A stretch of 64,000 nucleotides of DNA from Colius striatus (taxonomy: Eukaryota; Chordata; Aves; Coliiformes; Coliidae), in the NCBI RefSeq assembly GCF_028858725.1, contig NC_084763.1, positions 4,712,001 to 4,776,000 on the forward strand. The letters are read 5' to 3'. Below, one piece after another: positions 12,801 to 24,816 of this stretch. The number at the start of each line of letters is the position of its first letter. The stretch's first letter is position 1. The notes beneath the pieces are model-generated. The model worked only from the letters and a program-made list of their open reading frames with translations. It did no database searches and was not told the DNA's origin. Both the position numbers and the translations under genes were made by a program.

Positions 12801-13235
12801 TCACCTTTTGCAGATGATGTTTGGTATGACTTTAGGATGTGGAGTTGAGTTCACTCTACAATGGTAGACCAGTGTCAGTGGAACATGTTAGATAACCCTG
12901 AGGATTCTGTGTGTGTGTGCGTGCATGCATGTGGATCCACGCTTTTTTTTCCTTTTCTGAACTTAAAACATGCTTTTAATCTGCTCTTAATCTTCAGAAT
13001 TAAAACCAAAAATCATGCATGAAATATCCAGTGTACATAAACCTCTATAATTCTGTGTAATTGTATTCTGTGTAATCAAACAATGTGTCTGTAGCTTTTT
13101 CTTGCTGTGTAATACTCCGTTTCGTGGGCTAAAGCTGAACCCTTTTGATCAATATTATCTTGTGCATCTAAGCAACTATTACAGCACTTGGATTCCAGGG
13201 TGAGAGATAGGGTTTATATGATCCTGTTATTGCAG
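9894..13235 (+). other. CLASP2: CLASP2 intron
   Basis: 3.3-kb intron holding one CR1 tail (12648-12757) and a (TG)-rich run near 12907-12932. No other exon could be supported. Confidence 0.82.
12648..12757 (+). repeat. CR1 LINE 3' fragment
   Basis: The stretch contains cctggacacgttcctg, gagctgatctaggtg, tgcttctgcagggggttgg and gatgatctctaaaggtcc, the standard CR1 3' end in + orientation. The last part (gaatatctagtccaactt) looks like a second, rearranged CR1 scrap. Confidence 0.85.
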
Positions 13236-13298
13236 CTTCCAGACATCACTCCAGATCCACTGGTGCCCTCTACGCTCCTGATGCTTATGGGGCCACAG
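13236..13298 (+). CDS. CLASP2: CLASP2 exon: SRHHSRSTGALYAP
   Basis: A 63-nt exon, phase 1 in and out, between gttattgcag and gtgaag. It encodes ASRHHSRSTGALYAPDAYGAT, matching the linker segment just C-terminal to the SxIP motifs in CLASP2. It is short and symmetric, so it could be skipped without a frameshift. Confidence 0.93.
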
Positions 13299-13979
13299 GT
13301 GAAGGATGAGTACACTTTGCTGTCATCTGTGCAGTCATCCTGGATATTATTTTTCCCCCCACCCACTTGGTTATTCTCCTAGTTCAGTTTTAAAACCCAT
13401 CATTTATATTAATTTGAGTTTTGTGGTTTTAATAATCTAGCTAGATGTGTTTATGTTGCTAGATTTTTGTCTCCACCCACACTCTGCCACGTTAATCCTT
13501 CTCTCCCTTAACAACAACAATAATTTCCTTTTTACTTGCAGAGAACCTTTTTTAGTTTCCATTTTTCAGTATTTGTAGAGCATTCTTCATGCATGTAGTT
13601 GTCTAATCAGCATTCTCAGTAGCCTTCCTATTGTATATGCTTTCCAAATGAAAATAAAAACCCAAAATGAAGAAGACATGAAGTGGGGGAAATAGAGAAG
13701 TTCTTTCAGTTAAAACCATTGGTTTGTGGGAGGTTTTCCCCTATGATATTGGAATAGAGTATTTGTACATGACTCTGCTTGTTAGCTTCAGTTCTTATTC
13801 TTCACTGTGCCACTAAAGACTTCAGAATGAAAATAACCAGTATTTTAGCCACTACATAATTAAAATGTTACCAAATGCTTCTCTTCTGCTTGGGTTTTTT
13901 TAAGTGAATGTGGTGTTTTTGTCCCACATTGCTTTGCTGATTCAGTTCTTCATACTTATTTTTGTTGTTGTTAAAACAG
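13299..13979 (+). other. CLASP2: CLASP2 intron
   Basis: 680-bp pyrimidine-rich intron. I see nothing else in it. Confidence 0.85.
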
Positions 13980-14086
13980 GTGCTGGCTTTGGAATTAGTC
14001 AGTCGAGTAGATTGTCGTCATCAGTTAGTGCTATGAGAGTTCTGAACACTGGGTCTGACGTGGAAGAAGCAGTAGCAGATGCTTTG
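13980..14086 (+). CDS. CLASP2: CLASP2 exon: SQSSRLSSSVSAMRVLNTGSD
   Basis: A 107-nt exon entering in phase 1 and leaving in phase 0 (donor gtaaga). It encodes GAGFGISQSSRLSSSVSAM and RVLNTGSDVEEAVADAL, the end of the disordered linker and the start of the helical lead-in to TOG3. Confidence 0.95.
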
Positions 14087-16842
14087 GTAAGAATCTTTGC
14101 ACTTGTGTGGGATAGAGACTCTTAAAATGTTTAGCATTTGTACATTGAAGTATGCAAAAGAACTTGTTCTTCATTATTTTATTGGCTTGTAGATGGGGAA
14201 AGAAAGAGACACTGAATTGCTAGAGCTGCAAAGCATTGGAATTTTTGTTCCCTGCAGAAGTATTGATCTCTGTAGGTGTGAAATGTACGTTTTTCATGGC
14301 AGACAGGGAGTAGCCTTGGATTACTCTGTTGGAGTGGCCCAAGGAGCCACTTGAGCAGGTAACACTGAACAGCAGTTTCCAACAAGAGCCAGACAAACTT
14401 CTGGATAGACTGAAGGCTTTTCAGAGCTAGGAATGATGACAGCTAAAGCACTCTACCTGTCATAGGCCTGGGTTCTCTTTAAAGCTGTGCTGTCTGACAA
14501 CATGCCAGATGGATGCTGAAGAGATCAACTGATGGCTTAGCAGGCATCGTTTTCCTAAGTTCAGTTTTTGGTTCCTTCTGCTTTGACTGGTACACTGAAT
14601 TCACAACTTGTTATGCCATCCTCCCTTTTCATCTCTGCTGTTCTTTAAAAGGATGAGTTTGGCTTCTCTGTTTCCCTGCCCCAGTTAGCCAAACACATCA
14701 TGTATTTTGCTCTTCTAACACGGATATCAACAAGCTGAAATATTTTGCAGTAGTGATGCTACGAATCAGATGCCTTTTTTAAATCAGATGTTGTATCCTA
14801 TTTGAATATCATGGGATATTTGTAAGTACCTGTTATCTAGTTAGCAGAGTGTTTCAAGGAATTCATTATTACTCTGTTTTAACAAAGATATTATTTGGAA
14901 CAGTAGTAAAAAACCCAACAAATCAGACTCTAAAAAACACAAGTATAACCTGATAGGACTGGACAGAGAGAAAGAGAATTTCCAAGGAAACAATCTTCAG
15001 AACTCTGTCATGTTCTTTTAGTCTGACAATTTATTGATTTCTTGGTTAATACTCTGTTTTTGGCACATGAGTTGAAAATTTGTGTATCTTCCTTCACTGG
15101 CATTAGGGATCAGGAGATCTCTGAAATCTTGCCCAGGAGGTCATGGGGAGATTGAGCGTGTTCTGATACTGTAAACTTGCAGAAAGTCCTCAGCCTTGAT
15201 AGGGATTGCTAGTTTGTGAGCTGGAAGTCAGTCTGGGTTTTGGAGTAAGAAACAATAGAAAAACAGTTCATGAAAGACAAAAAAATTCTGGCTATTAATT
15301 TGAAAGGCTGTCCTGTGGATTTATCCACAGTGGTGCTACATGAAGAGTAGCTTTAGTACTTTTAGCAGCTTCATAACTTCTTCAGACTTACGTAGCCAAA
15401 GTATGTAGTAAGAATACAAATTAAGAAGGAACTTGTGTTTCCAGTGACTGCTTTTGAGCTTGAATGTGTCCTGCTTTGTCAACTAAGTCAAGTTTGTTCT
15501 TGGAAACAGGTTTCCATTGCCTGGATCCAGGAGAGCACTATGCTTCTAGAAACGTTAGAGGAAAATTAGTTTGCCTGTTGTAGCTAGAATCTGCCATTAG
15601 AAAGAAGGATCAATAACAGCAACATTTTATTAGTGTAGTATTTGCATGCCTGGTTGCCTGCCATGCTCTAAATACACAGGCTGTCTTGCACTTATGGCTC
15701 CATTCAGGTGACAGCCTGGTTATGAGCGCCCTCCTGTTCTGTCAGAGGCTGAAGCCCCCACCTTCACTCTGGAACAGTGTTTTTAAAAGGCAGAATGTAG
15801 AGCCCTGAGAGATGTAATATCAAAATAACACCAGTAATACAATCCAGAATGCTTTGTATTGTATGAGAGAGACTTGTCCAGTTACAACATTGCTCTAACC
15901 AAAGGGCTAGGATGTGGTTTGAATAGAGGATGCATGAAGTGTAAGTGCAGAAGTGTAGCCATCTTTATGTATTTTTATGCCTTGTGTTTAACACAGTACT
16001 TGGCATTTCAGATTCTGTGTCCTAAACCCCAGGCTTTTTACTTATGGTGACCTTTTTAAGTATGCTCATCTTCATGACTTTTATTGTGTTACCATGCATG
16101 TGTGCTTGTTCTGTTGACAGGAAGCTTGATTGTTACATCACATATTGACTATTTGATATTGCAATATCCTATTGAGTTATTCTGTAGTCAAATATGAGAA
16201 CCCTGTGCAAATGGCAATTAAAGGGAAAACAATCACATAACTACATTGAGTATGTGATGAAACTGAATCTTTAATTACTAGCTTCAGCTTCACAATTGGA
16301 CTGGCAGAGTTATTTTGCAGAGGTGTATGTTTTCAGCGTGAATAGCTCTTTTTTTCCCCTCTGGCATGTTGTGTCTTTTTTTTGGCTTGTTTTTAGGGGA
16401 TTTGTGATTTTTCATGATGTAATTAATTTCTGTAGGACGTTGACCGCTGAAGTAATTGTTGCAATGCCAAAATTGCCAGATTGAAATGAAGATAGAGATG
16501 AAAAAGTTGGTAGGAAAATCAAGTGAAGGTTTTGTGCTTGGATAGCAATTGACTGCGTGTGTTAAGTCTTCATGCTCAAAGATCATTGCATAAGCCACTA
16601 GGTATTGACAGAGAAGCCTTTGTGACCAACCAGGAGATATGTACTATTTCCTTGGGAATGGCAGCTTAGCAAACTACTTGTTGGTAACGCACGACATGCT
16701 AATCAGACACTGAGCTAAGAATGACATTTACCATTAGACTGTATGTTTGCCAGTGGCAGGTAGTTTTAATAGTCACAGTGCTGCTATGCCTTACCTTGCT
16801 GTTCTCAATTTCTGTTTCTTTTCAATAATTTACTGCTAACAG
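14087..16842 (+). other. CLASP2: CLASP2 intron
   Basis: 2.75-kb AT-rich intron. I see no repeat or exon in it that I can support. Confidence 0.8.
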
Positions 16843-16866
16843 CTCTTAGGAGACATACGGACTAAG
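16843..16866 (+). CDS. CLASP2: CLASP2 24-nt exon (LLGDIRTK)
   Basis: Eight codons, LLGDIRTK, between acceptor tactgctaacag and donor gtatag, phase 0 on both sides. It follows VADAL and precedes KKPVRRRYEPYG, as in mammalian CLASP2. The exon is tiny, but the peptide is part of the ordinary protein, so I treat it as constitutive. Confidence 0.93.
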
Positions 16867-17322
16867 GTATAGAAACTCTTTTTCTTCTTCAATAGTTTAA
16901 TGTTTCTCTATTAATGTGCTTGATACCAAGTCAGTTAAAATGACAGAATATGTAGGTTTAGACCTGAATCTTTTTCTTCTGTAACATCTCCAAAGCTATC
17001 AGTGAAATAACTAACTTTCAACAGTCTTTCTCACTCTATCATGCAATTTGGCAGATTTTCACAAGTAAACTTCAGTTGAACATTTCATCACACGAATGTC
17101 TTCTCTGCTTTGCTTTGCTTTTGTGTTGGGGATACTGCACAAGCCATACTTCTGGAAAATCTTTTTATTAACTCAGTTTGACCTGCTGAACAGTCAGAGC
17201 TATTTGTCACTGCAGGAAGCAGGGGTCACACTGATGGTTTGAGCTCTTGGGCTTCCTGCTGGTTGTGGGTACGTGTACAAAGGTTGGGAAGCAGTGCTAA
17301 CACGAGATGTTCTGTACAATAG
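16867..17322 (+). other. CLASP2: CLASP2 intron
   Basis: 456-bp intron. I see nothing of note in it. Confidence 0.85.
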
Positions 17323-17567
17323 AAGAAGCCTGTGAGACGAAGATACGAGCCCTATGGCATGTACTCGGACGATGATGCCAACAGTGACGCATCAAGTGCC
17401 TGTTCAGAGAGGTCCTATAGCTCTAGGAACGGGAGCATACCAACGTACATGAGACAGACAGAAGATGTGGCTGAAGTCCTCAATCGTTGTGCCAGCACCA
17501 ACTGGTCTGAGAGAAAAGAAGGGCTTCTGGGCCTGCAGAACTTACTGAAGAACCAGAGAACTTTAAG
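17323..17567 (+). CDS. CLASP2: CLASP2 exon: start of TOG3
   Basis: A 245-nt exon, phase 0 in and phase 2 out. It encodes KKPVRRRYEPYGMYSDDDA, a Ser-rich stretch (SSACSERSYSSRNG), then QTEDVAEVLNRCASTNWSER and KEGLLGLQNLLKNQRTL. The second half is the first HEAT repeat of the third TOG domain. In CLASPs the TOG2 and TOG3 arrays limit catastrophe and promote rescue (family knowledge). Confidence 0.97.
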
Positions 17568-18151
17568 GTGAGAAAAGATGTTAGAGGAAAAATGCTTGAT
17601 TTCAGAGTTAAAGGGAGGCTGATGTTCTGAGGAATACAGAAAGCTGGGGAGAGGGCAAGTAGAGTGTATGTCTGTGAAAGTGAGGTGGGGGAAGGGATGA
17701 GAAAGCTGTTGTCACTTCTGGCCACTAGTGTATTGGATGTGTTTAAAAAATGGAAGAATCAAGAGCATCCTTCATCTACAAAAGATTCCTCAGGTGCTTG
17801 CACCTAGCATTGATTTATGGCCTTTGTTGTTAGATGATAGTTTTCTATTGGATATTTCTTTAGAAGAAACTGTTTACTACTGGCTGCTAAGAATATCTTT
17901 TTCATTATCTGCCCTGTTAAAATAGCCAGGAATGGTGTAATATATGAATGAGTTTCAAGAGACATTTCTAGGTGAAAAGCCTCATTTTAGACAAACTATT
18001 GCATGTTGATCCATGTGTTAAAATACTTTTCCTTGCTTAGTTTACTGGATTATTTGATTCAATGTTTGCAATTGATTTCAGACTGCTATGCATTAGCCCT
18101 GTGTTGGTACTGGCAGGGGAGTTGATTAATATATTGTTGTTACTTTGGCAG
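17568..18151 (+). other. CLASP2: CLASP2 intron
   Basis: 584-bp intron. I see nothing of note in it. Confidence 0.85.
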
Positions 18152-18215
18152 TCGTGTTGAGTTGAAAAGGTTGTGTGAAATCTTCACAAGGATGTTTGCT
18201 GATCCTCACAGTAAG
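18152..18215 (+). CDS. CLASP2: CLASP2 exon: VELKRLCEIFTRMFADPHSK
   Basis: A 64-nt exon between tactttggcag and gtatgt. It completes the Ser codon split from the previous exon and encodes RVELKRLCEIFTRMFADPHS plus Lys, ending in phase 0. It is a TOG3 HEAT helix. It may be joined either directly to the exon at 23147 or through the 3-nt candidate at 20244. Confidence 0.97.
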
Positions 18216-20243
18216 GTATGTTTAGGTTTTTCTTACTTTCAGTAAGCATTGAAAACATAGATGACTAGAGAGCCACTTGGGGCAAAATATGTCAGCAATA
18301 TTTGTGCAGGTGATGTTGACAAGCTGTTTTCTGTAATCAGTTAATGGCATCAGCTTTCAATTCATTGAATTTGTCATTTTGAGCAAGATAATTCACCCTT
18401 TTTTCAGGATAATAGAAATAAAGGTTAATTTCATCTAAAATGCATCAAAGTGGTTCAACAGGTGGTGCTGAAAACTATTTTAAAGAAGTTGTGTTGTTCA
18501 TAAAGACACTTAAACATGAGTGAGAGTTTTCTTTCAGTTGGAACCAAAAGACTCTGGTGCCTTGCCTTAAATCACTAAGGAAGTGGTCTGACTAAATTGT
18601 ACATGAATCTGAACTGAAACCAAGTGTGTACTTATTTATTGCCCAGGGTACTTTTTATTATCACAGTTATGATGTTCTTCCTTGGATTTCATAGGTAAGG
18701 CTGGCAGTTGAGACTGTTGAATCATTTTACGTTAGTGTTACTATTCCATAGATTAGATGGAGATTTTACTTGGATATAAAAGAAGTGCAATGTTTTATTC
18801 ACTTTTACGTCAGTAAAACACAGTATGGATGATACAACAAGGAGAATAATCCTTCCGGTTTTTAAGACCATTGAAATACTTGAAACCGAGTTACTTTTAC
18901 TTGGTAGTTCTTTTAACAGTTTCTGTGGGAGGTGGGTTATCAGTACAGCTTTATAGATGGTAATTTCCCATAGCAAAGAGACCGCAGGTAAGCAAGGAAC
19001 TGAGTGAAGTTAGAATGATGTCATGTAAAAACCCATGTAACTTGATATTTTGTCTGAACTACAAGGCTTCTGTGGAAGCAACCTTATCTTTGAATATAAC
19101 AAATCCCGCTTTGTGTCCACATTACAAAACTGATACAATCATAACCCAGGAAGATTCAGAGCAAATCAGTTAATTCAAAAGTGTTGGCTTTTCCCAGAAC
19201 TCTGAAAAACTACTTGGCTTATGCTATGCCTTCTCTATATTTTAAGCCTTACAGCAACGTAAGGAAGTTGCTCACATGCTGCAGAAATCCAGCAGCAAGA
19301 CTTAAAGCCAAGCAGTTACAAGAGAAACTGAAGAAAGCATTCCATAAACAAATCCCAGTTCAGTCAGAAAAGAAAGCAAATAAAATGTTGAAATATTATT
19401 GGTTTCTGAGTCGAGTAATGACAAAATTGGGAAGAGCAACTTGGTTGAGTTTTCCTTGTGTTAGTTAATATTGCAGCTATTCATATGGAGATTTGTTTTT
19501 TCTAGTGGAGGTGCCAGGGAAGGATAATGAACATGTTCCAAAATCTAGTTGCATGTGTGAGAAGAGCATTTTTCCTTTCCATTGAGCCTTTAGGAATGTT
19601 ACTTGGAATTATTCTGTGTGTTTTCTTTTGTTTGTTGGACGTTCTGACATAAAACAATGTTGCTTTGGTTTTACAAACCTGACCTGTGTTATAGCACCTG
19701 TGATACACCTGTTGTAGTAACTGAAACCATGACTGCTTTTTGGTGTTGCAAAACTAGTAAGAGTTACCAATATATTATCAGGAGGATCCTTTAAAGTATT
19801 AAGACTCCATGAGCTATAATTCCTCTCACACATGGCTACCCAAGTTACGTTGCAGACTATTGTCAAGTGTCTGTTGGAATGACTCTGCCATCACTTTTGG
19901 TTTTGTTTTAACGTGATAACTGGATGTAGGGAATTATTAAAGAGAAATATCATTTGGAGGAGAGAATGTGAGAATGATTTGAGGAGTATTTGTTGGATAT
20001 GCCAAGTGCTTACTTGAAAAACACATCGAGTATCCCAATAAAACTAGTAAATTTATCATTAAAGTTTTTATATACCTTTTTTTTTGCTTTATTTTGTTTT
20101 ATATTCCATACAGGAACTTTGTATTGATGGTCACTAATTTGTGTGTTTTTATCTTTTTCCCTTTTTTTTTGTTGTTTTGTTTTTGTTTTCTTTTGGTTTT
20201 GTTTCATTTTGCATGCTGTCCCCTGTGTTGGAACTCTCTTTAG

Positions 20244-20246
20244 AGA
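20244..20246 (+). CDS. CLASP2: candidate 3-nt CLASP2 microexon (AGA, Arg)
   Basis: The sequence ctctctttag-AGA-gtaagt pairs a pyrimidine-rich acceptor with a perfect consensus donor around three nucleotides. Upstream lies about 150 bp of T-rich sequence and a TGC-containing stretch, both usual next to neuronal microexons. The flanking exons end and begin in phase 0, so inclusion inserts exactly one Arg, giving HSK-R-VFSMF. I recall KRVFSMFLETLVDF in human CLASP1 and CLASP2. Joining 18215 directly to 23147 lacks that Arg, and the acceptor at 23147 has no alternative AG that could supply it. Confidence 0.68.
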
Positions 20247-21639
20247 GTAAGTTGGTTCAATATTTGTTGGAAGCCTAACCTTACTTGCATGAATGTGCAA
20301 TTAACCCTTTTTCTCTATTTTTCTTCCCCAAAGAATTCATGCAGTGTCAAGCCTTTTGCAATCATAAAATGCTATATACAATTCTGTAAACTGTGTGGTA
20401 AAGTTTCGAGATGTGCTTTATCTACTAATGAACTGACATTGTTTGGTTATGCATTCCTGCTTTATATTGTGGTGGTTGGCACATCTGAAATCATTCACTT
20501 TAAAGACAGATCGCTTACTGTCCTTTTCATAGCTGTTCATTGTTTTCACTGTCAAATTACTTAAGACTTCAGCTTTAGATGCTTGATTTCAGAGTTGTGA
20601 TTTGCATCACACAGGAACTGCAGAAGTTGCAGTACCTACGTACATTGTTCAGCATACAGGTGGCTGAGTTCCATTTCCCATTCCAAATTCATCATTAAAT
20701 GCTCTTACAGCCTTCTTAAATTCTTCATGCTTTGGCCTGAGACTAGCTGGTATGATTCATGGTTTGCTTGTTTTAAAGTACAACAAAATGACTCAACTTA
20801 CTGGAGTTTTCTCCAGACTGTGGTAAACCTAAAATCAAACAGAACTTGAAAAGAAGATTAAGTCCTCAGTTAAGTGTATTTTTAATAGCTGAAACATTGG
20901 CACAGGAGCTTTAGAGTGATTTTTGCCTTAGTGATTCATAGCTCACTTCACAATAATTTGAATTTCAACCACTTCACATGTTTAGTGTCATAAGAAGTCC
21001 ACATTACTCCACCAAAGAAGAGGTTTTAAGCAGTTTGTTCAGCTTGCACGTTTTCATGACAGATGGTTGTGTCAGTGTCTGCAAACTGGAAGGAACAAAT
21101 GAAGTTAGAAAATCCTGCTGAGGTGTATAGTTCCATTGGAAGGGTTTTCAATGCAGTTGTAAGATCTTTGTAGCACCAGAATCTTTTTTTTTGCTATTTT
21201 CCTGAGTCTGGATATTTTTCCCAAACTGCAGGGCTGTGAAATCCAGAGACTGTTACATTACATTACAAAAAGTACTTCTTGGCTTGCCCCTGCCTAGCTC
21301 TTACAATTGTGCCCACTAACTCTGCATCCATGAAGTGACAGATCACTTCACTGCAGCCAAAATTAGAAGACTCTTCCAATCCCAAGCATAAACATTTATT
21401 CCCAGTACCAGAACGTTAGGTTTTACACCTCAGACTTGACCACAAGTCCAGACAAAGTAGCAGAGGAGTGAGTAATTCACTTTGTTTTACAGTTCTCAGT
21501 GTAGTTTGCCCCAAAAGAGAAGTTAGTTGTAGTAGCCAGTGCTGATGGGTTTTGAGTATTGGGTTGTTTCTAGTGCAGCTTTTCAGAGTTTCAGGTATCT
21601 ATTAAGAAAATCTCCCTCATCTTTATTAGATCCTGAAAG

Positions 21640-21695
21640 AGTCAGAGAATACCAGGTTGGAAGGGACCTCAAGAAACATCTGCTCAACCTTTCTT
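21640..21695 (-). repeat. CR1 tail fragment, reverse
   Basis: The stretch agtcagagaataccaggttgg, then aagggacctcaagaaacatctg, is a degraded CR1 3' end read on the opposite strand. Confidence 0.7.
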
Positions 21696-23146
21696 GGCAA
21701 AAAAGAATCTGAGTTTATTTCTTACTTCTGATGTAAGCTTTGAGGCAGTTGGTTTTAAAGATACCTGTATGGATCTTTTTTTCCTTTTTGGTGTGAATTT
21801 GCTTACTCTGGCTTGTTTATCAACACGAACAAGACATCTCATTTTCTCAGTGATGAAGGCATGCAGCAGCATGCGCCAACTCCTCCATACTTGATTGGTG
21901 CTAAGCCTGATGCCATGGGTTGGTTTCTGCAACTGTGTGAGATATGATGACAGTTTGGACTGATTCTACAAAGCAGCAGAACTTGACCTCGTGGCAAGCA
22001 GGGTCAGCTGCAGGAAGATGTGGGGCTCCAGCCCCTTCCTCAGCAGTAGCTACTTCCAACCTTGTGCCCATGTCATAAAGAGCAGGCAATATCTCTTCAA
22101 CCTTAGAGCAATAGTTCTGCTTCTGTACCCAGCTAGGTGCTGGAGCTGGAATGCCTCTCACTTGTGAAGGTAGCATTTGCAGTCCAAGCACCCATTTTTC
22201 TTGCCAGAGAAAGAGAAACCCTCGTGTACCACGCTAATATAGAGCATGTGCATCCTAATTGCACCACTTGAAAAGACACAGAATTAGTGAGATAGTAAAA
22301 AGGCTGTTTAAACCAAGTGACCTATTTGTCATGCCCTGCTTTACCTCTTCCTTCCAAGAAGCCCTTCTTCCTGGTCTGAGTGCTGAGGTGACTATAAATA
22401 CAACAATATTATCCTTTTTTTGTTACTGAATGCGACCTTTTTGACATGATTTGTATTTATTGTCTCCAATGTCATTTGTTGAGAACAAAATAGGTAACAG
22501 CTTTTTGAAACTACAGAAGTACTTCTGTGTTTTAAACACCTGCCAGTCTGAAATGTGTCGTGGCTTTTTTTCCCCCTAGTCTAGTGGATGATTTTGTGTT
22601 TAGATACCTGCAGCAGCAGGAGCATCTTGTTCTGCTGCACAAATACTTTATGTGAAGAAGTTGGCCAGCTTTCATGACTTTGCTCTATTAAGTAATGCAG
22701 ATGTTTACAGGGAATGTTTTGCTGGAGAATTGCAGCAGGATTTTTGTTCTGGAGAGAAAGGGTTTTTGTAGTCTTTGAGGAATACGTCAAAACCATGATG
22801 AAGCTTGAAAGGGTAAAAAGATGAAGTGACCAAATTGAGGTTGCGCCAGCCATCACAGTAAGCATTTCTTTTTCTTGACGAAACTGCATGGAATACCTAA
22901 TTGTCAAACTTCTCCAGAAGTCAGCTAACATTTCCAATGTACTCCTGTATCAAAAGGCAATGAAAAAAGCAAGGCAGATTTCTTTTTTGTTGTTCTTTTT
23001 TCTTTCTCCTGCTTGGCTGCAAAAACACTGCCTTTCTCTGCCTCCGATTCCCTTACCGCTTTCTTCTTTGTTTCTAAGTTCAGCATACGTCAGTGTCGTT
23101 TCCTCTTTTGCCCCATCCTACCCTCTTTCCATCTTCTGCCTTTTAG

Positions 23147-23310
23147 GTGTTCAGTATGTTTTTGGAGACACTGGTGGACTTCATCCAGGTCCATAAAGAA
23201 GATCTGCAAGACTGGCTGTTTGTACTGTTGACACAGCTGTTGAAAAAAATGGGTGCTGATTTGCTTGGGTCCGTGCAAGCAAAAGTTCAGAAGGCGCTTG
23301 ATGTCACAAG
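23147..23310 (+). CDS. CLASP2: CLASP2 exon: TOG3 core (VFSMFLETLVDF)
   Basis: A 164-nt exon between cttctgccttttag and gtaatg, phase 0 in and phase 2 out. It encodes VFSMFLETLVDFIQVHKED, LQDWLFVLLTQLLKKMGADL and LGSVQAKVQKALDVT. These are HEAT helices of TOG3 and are nearly identical to the mammalian protein. Confidence 0.98.
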
Positions 23311-23603
23311 GTAATGAGTCCCTAATAATGATTTAGGAAAACCAAAGCAAGACTCAAAAACTCCCCCAATCCCTCATGTGATTTGGGAGGTTTTGTGGGT
23401 TCTTAATACGTTAGTGGAGCCTTATTAAAATACATGTCTGAAACAAGATCATGAAACTTCAGTGAGCTTCACTGCACAAGTGTTTTGGTTTCCTAAATGA
23501 CCCGTAGCCAAAAGGGTTTGAGTTCTTAATGCTGAACAGATACTAAGATGCTACTTGACTGATTCCAAAATACACATCTGAACCATGGATGTTGTTCTGC
23601 CTT

Positions 23604-23672
23604 AGAATCATAGAATGGTAGGGTTGGAAGGGACCTTTAGAGATCATCTAGTCCAACTCCCCTGGTGCAGTG
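23604..23672 (-). repeat. CR1 tail, reverse
   Basis: It contains agaatcatagaatggtaggg, ttggaagggacctttagaga and tcatctagtccaactcccct, the reverse complement of the CR1 3' end. Confidence 0.92.
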
Positions 23673-24081
23673 CTTGTGTTTAAATCTCTTTGGAACATCT
23701 CCCAGTGTTACCAAGCTTTTAAGGAGTTACAGCAGTAATGGATTTGCTTCCCTCAACTCTTCCCACACTTCACTAATAGCCTGATCCCAAAATGTTCCTA
23801 TGTGATTTTGAGGGCTGTCAGAACTGCCTATCTCTGGCCAGTTCTATTTCTAGGCTTTTAGGTAAATCTGGAGGAGCTCAAGGGATCTCCTTTTTATCCT
23901 CCAGTCTCTGAAGTATAAGCAGTATAGGTCACTGCTGAAACTATTTATGTGGAAGATGTGCTGTGAAATCTGGGGAAGGATTATAGTTTGTAGTGTGAGG
24001 AGAGGGGGAAATATCATCTGCTGTAAAAAGCCTTCCTTAGATTTCCGTCTCTTGTCTGTTCTTCCACCAGTTCCTGCTTTA

Positions 24082-24149
24082 GTGGGGGGGTGGAATAGGT
24101 GATAGAGGTCCCTTCCAACCCCTACCATTCTATGGCTGTGACTCTATGC
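24082..24149 (+). repeat. CR1 tail
   Basis: The sequence tggaataggtgatagaggtc, then ccttccaacccctaccattc, is a CR1 3' terminus in + orientation. Confidence 0.85.
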
Positions 24150-24573
24150 AGCACATCTCTTTGAGAGTCATACCTCACCTGCACAATGTAGGAGAGTGCA
24201 GGCTGCCCTAGGTGGAACAGGATGATTCAGAGAGCTCTGGAGGCATGTAGTATATACCTTTAGCAGTACTACTGCATATCAATTTGAGAGGTATGTAGAT
24301 TTAGGATCATGATACTATTATTATCACATCATTCCTCGTTGCCTGCATTATCTATTCTAGTTGAAATTGCTTCAAAGCAGGAATTTCTTAAGTGTTATGT
24401 GGTTTACACACTAGGTGAATGTTCTTAGAAGTCAGACACAGTATCAACAGTTGTTTGTTTCTTTCAGGAGCACTAAAGCCTTACTGAAAAGGAATGGGAG
24501 CTTGTTTAGTGTCTTTGTAGGTATTCAAAGCAAATTTCGTGGGACTTTATGAAATTTGATGTTTGTTTTGCAG

Positions 24574-24652
24574 AGAATCTTTTCCAAATGACCTCCAGTT
24601 CAGTATTTTAATGAGATTTACTGTTGACCAGACCCAGACACCTAGCCTGAAG
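24574..24652 (+). CDS. CLASP2: CLASP2 exon: ESFPNDLQFSILMRFTVDQTQ
   Basis: A 79-nt exon between gtttgttttgcag and gtaagt. It completes the split Arg codon and encodes ESFPNDLQFSILMRF, then TVDQTQTPSLK, phase 0 out. It is a TOG3 helix-loop. Its donor runs straight into a (GT)10 repeat. Confidence 0.97.
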
Positions 24653-24656
24653 GTAA

Positions 24657-24676
24657 GTGTGTGTGTGTGTGTGTGT
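24657..24676 (+). repeat. (GT)10 microsatellite at a 5' splice site
   Basis: Ten uninterrupted GT units begin inside the gtaagt donor of the exon ending at 24652. In RNA this is a UG repeat, the preferred target of TDP-43 and CELF proteins (established knowledge). Confidence 0.95.
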
Positions 24677-24816
24677 TCAGACTTGCATTGCAAGCAGAAA
24701 TCTCCACTGATAGACGTTTGCCTGTCTTGAATTTGAACTGTTCTTTCTGTTTTGTATTTAAACTTAAAACAAAATAAGGTTTTCAATTAGTGGATTTTGT
24801 TTTTGTAAACTTTCAG

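Larger units (their letters stand above)
18216..23146 (+). other. CLASP2: CLASP2 intron
   Basis: 4.9-kb intron. It holds the candidate 3-nt microexon at 20244-20246 behind a long T-rich tract (about 20075-20220), a CR1 scrap at 21640-21695, and a zero-length acceptor/donor pair at 18694/18695. Confidence 0.8.
23311..24573 (+). other. CLASP2: CLASP2 intron
   Basis: 1.26-kb intron with two CR1 tails in opposite orientation (23604-23672 minus, 24082-24149 plus). Confidence 0.83.
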
